Positions 52,337 through 52,431 of a DNA stretch of 52,431 nucleotides are shown piece after piece (within the stretch, counting starts at the first letter, position 1; every line of letters begins with the position of its first letter). The translations under genes and the position numbers were made by a program. Origin of the DNA: Nitrosomonas sp. Nm51 (GTDB taxonomy: Bacteria > Pseudomonadota > Gammaproteobacteria > Burkholderiales > Nitrosomonadaceae); NCBI RefSeq assembly GCF_900111165.1, contig NZ_FOGH01000017.1:1-52431 (forward strand), written 5' to 3'. The notes under the pieces were generated by a model. That model ran no database searches. It was not told the DNA's origin and saw only the letters and a list, made by a program, of their open reading frames with translations.

Positions 52337-52431
52337 TGACCTGGTCAAGTAAAACCGGACACCTCAGTTAAGCCACTTTTGTCGAGTATTTTGTTGCTTC
52401 TGCTTCAAATTGATTTGGACTTTTGTAATCC
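52337..52431 (-). mobile_element. End of an IS3-family insertion sequence
   Basis: The terminal sequence begins TGACCTGGTCAAG at 52337, consistent with the TG...CA ends of IS3 elements. Within it a transposase end is read on the minus strand. The rest of the element lies beyond the window. It lands 16 bases after the DUF2490 stop codon. Confidence 0.65.
52368..52431 (-). CDS. IS3-family transposase OrfB, C-terminal end (partial)
   Basis: On the minus strand, entering from the window edge, the frame reads YKSPNQFEAEATKYS and stops at TAA (52368-52370). This is the usual end of IS3-family OrfB transposases (YxSPxxFE...). Only about 20 residues are present, so activity cannot be judged. Confidence 0.65.
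   Translation of the reverse strand, partial: DYKSPNQFEAEATKYSTKVA

Overview
The window looks like chromosomal DNA of an ammonia-oxidising betaproteobacterium of the Nitrosomonas type. This is an inference from protein style and gene content: betaproteobacterial ATP synthase subunits, a glycolate oxidase operon next to a tartronate-semialdehyde reductase, a degenerate RibBA, and IS remnants. No nitrification gene lies in the window, so the genus is not proven. Most of the sequence is ordinary core genome, with a damaged, insertion-rich right end.

Layout. 1-1320: end of an unknown gene, a small orphan protein, a membrane-anchored orphan protein, and a 21-bp-arm hairpin repeat. 1321-7592 (minus): glmU, glmS, yebC, ruvC, ruvA, ruvB, covering cell-wall precursor synthesis and Holliday-junction processing; ruvC appears to use an ATT start codon. 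7770-15070 (minus): the full atpIBEFHAGDC operon with its own promoter and terminator, interrupted between atpB and atpE by a MITE-like element. 15163-19341 (minus): an MsbA-type ABC exporter, a small parvulin, and a cNMP-binding/patatin phospholipase.

19633-24662 (plus): a secreted class-3 lipase, an SLC13/RCK transporter, and a large orphan membrane protein with a glycine-zipper tail. 24826-26794 (minus): a Crp/Fnr regulator and an L,D-transpeptidase lipoprotein. 26944-31715 (plus): glxR-like reductase then glcD, glcE and glcF, a glycolate salvage module suited to a RuBisCO-using autotroph. 31792-35414 (plus): pcnB, folK, panB, panC (RNA polyadenylation, folate, pantothenate). 35497-40663 (plus): dnaA, dnaN, gyrB, with DnaA boxes in the AT-rich dnaA-dnaN gap that mark a probable oriC.

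41130-47533 (plus): tRNA-Arg(CCG), an MltF-like lytic transglycosylase, then a compact ribE-ribBA-ribH-nusB-thiL-pgpA-pncC run with several overlaps, closed by a strong terminator. 47738-52431: a large secreted G8-domain/beta-helix protein (minus), then about 2 kb of decay: a degenerate IS1595-type transposase, a perfect 35-bp palindrome, a frameshifted DUF2490 pseudogene and the end of an IS3-family element.

The best candidates for something undescribed are the MITE-like insert inside the atp operon, the orphan glycine-zipper membrane protein beside the SLC13 transporter, the G8-domain secreted protein, the ATT-started ruvC and the 35-bp palindrome. I found no clear new multi-gene defence or mobile system.
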